59,844 bases of DNA, taken from NCBI GenBank assembly GCA_003640385.1, contig RCAB01000402.1:1-59844 (forward strand), read 5' to 3'. This DNA is from Setaria digitata (taxonomy: Eukaryota; Nematoda; Chromadorea; Rhabditida; Setariidae). Numbering within the stretch: position 1 is the stretch's first letter; the number at the start of each line of letters is the position of its first letter. Shown piece after piece: positions 55,901 through 59,844 of this stretch. Below the pieces are notes generated by a model. It ran no database searches and had not been told where the DNA came from. It worked only from the letters and a program-made list of their open reading frames with translations. The translations under genes and the position numbers were made by a program.

Positions 55901-58900
55901 TGAATATTGGATTTAGTATTTTAACTTTATCTGTGTACCTGAAAAAAAAAAAACAACAAATTTTTATATTATCAAATTTTAAATTTCAAAAATTTTTTCA
56001 ATTTTTTTTCCTCTGCTGATATTGTCTCTTAAATGTGCACTGTATTCCAGCTCTGTTGAACAGCCTCCGTATTAAAAAGAAATTTACAAATTTAAAATCG
56101 GAAATTTTAAATTTAAATGTTAAAAAAATTTCTTGCACAGATTTTAATTATTAATTTTTTGCAAAAATTTTCAAATATTTGATAGTAAGTTTATAACAGA
56201 AATAAAAAATGACGAATTATTTTTTCATTTTTTTTTTACTACAAAAATTTGATAGATGCCATCTTTCTTCTTTTGCTCAAACTTCATCATCCGCGATCAA
56301 AGTTCGAAAAAAAAAAAACAAAAAAAAAACAAAAACTATGTCAAAGGTAAATGTTTGAATTTTTTTTTTTTCAAAAATTGAAACAATTTATTTCATCGCA
56401 TCACCTCTCTTTTGTCCTTTCCCTTTCTGAATTGAAATTCTTAACAGCAATAAACTTACTTAGTGATGAAACTAACGATGAAAGCATAGAAAAGACCGAT
56501 TGCTGTGCCACCAAGACCGATCACAAAGAAACTTACACCGCCAGCAAAATAATCAATTGGTATCAGCTTATCTGCGCCAATTAGTACAAATTTTCGAAAC
56601 ATCTGATAAAGCACCTAAAAGTGGCGAAATAATTTGCTAAGCATAACATTTAAATACATGCATCAAGCATAGTTAATACTGGTAAAAAAAAAATTATAAA
56701 GTCAAAAAAAAAGAATACGAATAAAGATTCTCATAAAAAATTCAATTAATCAATGAACAATAATTAAATAATTAATTTCATTTTTTCTTTTTGTGATAAC
56801 AAAAAAGTATTTACCACAGTGATGCCATCATTGAATAATGCTTCACCAAAAACAGTTATAAAAAGTGTTTCATTAACATGAATTTCTTCGAAAACTGCAA
56901 TTACTGCTACCGGATCAACGGCACTAATTAGGGCCGAAAAGAGGAAAATTTCAAAAATGGAAAATTTAATTGAAAATGCATCCAGTAAGCCAAGTCCATA
57001 CAATGATGAACCTAAAACTTTTCAAATAAAATTTCAATTATGAAATTTATTAAATCGTAAAAAAAAAATAAAGAAAGTAAGAAATTGCACAAGGAAATGT
57101 TCTCATCAAAAACAAACATTTTTCAAGTGTAAAAGCTCAGTAATAAAATACTCAGAAGTTCTAAATCAACTGATTTATGATGGGATTTTTATGAATTTCT
57201 TTCAGTACTTCTATTGTCATTATCATTTTGTACATTTTTTTTTAAACTGTTTTTTCTTTTATATCAACTGATACAATTATCATTATCATTCTTTAGGTGT
57301 GATTAGTTTTAGTTCAACTTTTAAAGATTTTTTCTCAAATTTTTTAGAAAATTTTACCAATTGCTAGACAGTTCCATATTGTTCCAATAACGGCAAAAAC
57401 CAAAATGGAGCCAAAATTTTCAAACAGGGCTCGATTTGGCATAAAGTAGCCTGAAAATTGGTGTAGAAATAATCATCATGCATTGTATTCGATGCGGTAT
57501 CTGTATAGAATTATGAAAAGTCTTATTAATTAATTAAAATCTTGTCAAAATTTCTTTAAAATTAACAGGAAAAATTTTAATTAAATTGAAAAAAATTAAA
57601 CATTCGTATGGAATCTGTGGAATTATGCTTCATCAATTAGAAATAAAATTAAAACGCCATAATTTATAATAAAAATAAAATTTTGCGCATTTTTGTGCAT
57701 GCATCAAATTTGCGCCATTCACCAGGTAAATTGATGCGCCAAATAAAAAAGCAAGCAAATAACCTATAGGAATAATTTTGGGAAGATTGGATTATGGAAT
57801 TATGAATTTTCAATTCCTTTCAATAAAATTTTCATTTCTTTTAAATTAAAAATTTCAATTATAAATATGTTATGACAGAACTGTGAATTTTCAATTCTTT
57901 TCATTCTATATTTCACTTCAAATTTTCGAATATAAATAGAAATAAATAAATGATAATTAAATTGGAGCTTTACAAATGTATTACAATACACTTTTAACTT
58001 CAATAGAATTTATAAACTTTCAATTCCCTTCAAATACCATTTTTCATTCCGTTACAAATTTTCAAGTACAAAAATATATAAAATACAAAAATGAAATGTG
58101 ATAATTGCTAAATTCAAATTAAATTTTGATAAATATAAATTTAGAAGAAATGACTAACCAGCATCAAAAATAATTGGTGGTAGTAAATAGAGAAAGAAAA
58201 TGTGTGCTTCAAGATTGAATATCGAATCGTTAACATTGGATAATTTAAGCAGTACACCAAGTATTAGACCAACAACAATTAGCAATGATGAATCCGGAAA
58301 TGTATCAGCTACCCGTTTTGATATATGAAACACTAAAATAATTAATTAATTTCCTCATCTTTTCTTTTCTTTTAAATTTTTCAAGTAAAAAAAAAAAACA
58401 AAAAATAAAATAAAATTATCAAATGAATATGAGAATTAAATTTTTGAAATTATAATTAAAAATGATTCCTTGAAATAATTCTAAATTTGATTTATTTCCA
58501 GTATTATTCATATGCTAAATGCAAATTTTATAATAAAATTTTGTTACGCTGATGTTGGATAAGGTTGTCAATTTCTAAGACCAGAATTCGAATGCTTACT
58601 TCTGTATGTTTTAAGCTTGAAAAATGACTCGTTTTCTGTTCTTTGTTAATTAATTAGCTAACTAATTAATGGAGCAAATTACAATTAGAATAAATGAAGT
58701 AAAAAAAAAAAGAAAAAACAAACCCATTTTGGCAATACCAGCAAGTAACAGCCAAATTGCAATGGTGTACGGTTTCTGGACCTCATCCCAGTTAAATGAA
58801 ATTACCTTGAAAAGTTACCTTCCTTTCTAATGATTGCATACTATTCAAATTTAACTCATTTATTTAAGTTCATTAAAATTTAAATTAAATTAGAGTTGGT

Positions 58901-59238
58901 ATTTCCTTTCCCCTCTCAGGCAATCGTTATTTGATGAAGGGAAAAAGATCGCAAATGGTAAAAAAGTGAATTGAATAATTATAGATTTAAAAAAGGAAAA
59001 ATAATAGTAAAATAAAGTTCTCTCTTAAATGATTAAAAAAAAAAAATTTAAATCATACTTGGAAACGTCCTGGTGCTTCTTCAACCTGAGGTGCAATTTC
59101 ATAAAAATCACGCCAGTGTCCCTTAACTTCACGTTCGGTAGCTGTGACGTATTTGATAATGAATAATAGCCGTGATAAATATGAAACAAAAAAAAAAAAT
59201 AAATAAACAAAGAATACAGCAAAAACTGATAATTTCAT
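49928..59238 (-). CDS. Na+/H+ exchanger (SLC9/NHX family)
   Basis: Exons on the minus strand: 59238-59059, 58805-58724, 58332-58159, 57450-57358, 57011-56815, 56614-56460, 55938-55837, 55165-54948, 54362-54163, 53701-53612, 53054-52984, 52293-52126, then 51208-51100 or 50863-50740, then 50567-50382 and 50029-49928; 708 or 713 aa. The N-terminus has a signal-like hydrophobic segment and then [14 protein letters not shown]. The membrane domain (about 65-470) has [34 protein letters not shown], the transport motif [11 protein letters not shown] (Glu233, Asp238, matching NHE1 Glu262 and Asp267) and [11 protein letters not shown]. The cytoplasmic tail (470 to end) has [12 protein letters not shown] and an Arg-rich [11 protein letters not shown] near the end. 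It exchanges Na+ for H+ at a plasma membrane, most like the NHE2/3-type NHX-2 group; the isoform is inferred. The terminal exon was found by phase. Confidence 0.94.
53828..53945 (+). repeat. (ATT)n-rich microsatellite
   Basis: Interrupted ATT array with GTT, ATC and ACT variants in the exchanger intron between exons 9 and 10. Confidence 0.85.
55441..55680 (+). repeat. ~96-bp tandem repeat, about 2.4 copies
   Basis: Copies begin with ACAGTA near 55441, 55538 and 55633. They share AACTTAGTTATTTG, ACTGATCACTTGAGATGCCA and TAGTTACTTTAAATGAAAAT; the third is partial. Located in the exchanger intron between exons 7 and 8. Confidence 0.85.
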
Positions 59239-59844
59239 GATAAAGCTTATCTTTTACTTAACTACTTCGACATCCTTTCCTTCTTCATTTTCTTATTTCG
59301 AGATTACTAAAATAATAAAATACTGATCGATATCAATTACTCCTTATACTTATCAGTGATTGAATATCAATATCAATTACTATTCATACCAATTACTTTA
59401 GACATCAGGTAGTTTCGCCTGATCGTCCTAATGATGAATAGCTTTCCTTTCGTTTGATTTTTCTTTTCTTTTTTCTTTTTTTAATGCTATTCTCAATATA
59501 TCCTTCTATTCCTCGTTTTTCTTTCCCTTTTTCTTCTGCTGTGAATAATAATAATGAATAATCCCAATATATATTCTGTAAATTTTCATAAAAATTTTTA
59601 AATTTCAAATTTTTTTTTTTAAAGAAAAATTGAAGTAAATTATTCATAGTGCAAAGCGATAAGTGTAAAAAGAAATGAAATAATGATATTGCAAACAAGT
59701 TATGGCATCCAAGAAATGTAATAAGCGATTTTTGATCAGTTATGAAAACCGGAAAAATTGGAATGATGAGAAATGAAACAGGAAGTAAACAAGGAAAGTG
59801 AACAAGAAATGACCACAAGGTGAGGACTGAAACAAGAAGTAAAC
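59239..59844. other. upstream region of the exchanger gene, no gene model
   Basis: The exchanger promoter or outron should lie here. A 137-codon open frame on the minus strand (59405-59818) is Lys/Phe-rich without motif or splice partner and is not called. Confidence 0.5.

Noticed and set aside
59405..59818. 137-codon minus-strand open frame
   Set aside because: Lys/Phe-rich low complexity, no motif, lies in the upstream region of the exchanger gene.

Overview
The window is eukaryotic: very AT-rich, full of long poly-A/poly-T runs, with every recognisable gene split into short exons by GT-AG introns. Gene content (an R-SMAD, a cathepsin L-like protease with a long pro-region, an NHX-type Na+/H+ exchanger, an M14A carboxypeptidase), the TTTTCAG/TTTTTAG acceptors and likely trans-splice acceptors ahead of start codons point to a nematode; a filarial or other clade III worm is my inference, not proven by the sequence alone. 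All gene models were rebuilt by hand from splice sites and reading phase. Each model keeps a single open frame from start to stop.

Layout: 1449-4895 (-) TMEM180/MFSD13A-like membrane protein; 5871-9476 (+) receptor-regulated SMAD, divergent from it across a ~1 kb shared upstream region; 12609-14587 (+) small secreted protein of unknown function; 19058-22851 (+) cathepsin L-like cysteine protease; 24.88-26.08 kb two unrelated minisatellites (24 bp and 38 bp periods); 26.4-27.6 kb a regulatory-looking stretch (TATA/GC box, CA-rich island, three POU octamers); 27846-35069 (+) large lysine-rich, probably nuclear protein of about 814 aa that I cannot assign; 39659-43360 (+) secreted zinc carboxypeptidase; 45666-47069 (+) unassigned 170-aa serine-rich protein; 49928-59238 (-) Na+/H+ exchanger with two apparently mutually exclusive tail exons.

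The genes do not form an operon or one pathway. Two encode secreted or lysosomal digestive-type hydrolases (cathepsin L-like, carboxypeptidase A-like), and the exchanger could belong to the same gut or hypodermal physiology, but that link is inference. No rRNA, tRNA, CRISPR or transposase gene was found.

Five single N bases (12266, 12338, 18640, 35818, 36009) sit between near-identical flanks of about 35-105 bp. They look like unmerged contig overlaps, so the local duplications there are probably not real.

Most interesting points: the phase-compatible but mutually exclusive exchanger exons; an R-SMAD whose terminal SSxS phospho-motif is T-S-F-T; a perfect 25-bp hairpin in a carboxypeptidase intron and a missing AG acceptor in the same gene; a 24-bp repeat array open in several frames on both strands; clustered nuclear-receptor half-sites and POU octamers upstream of two unassigned genes.
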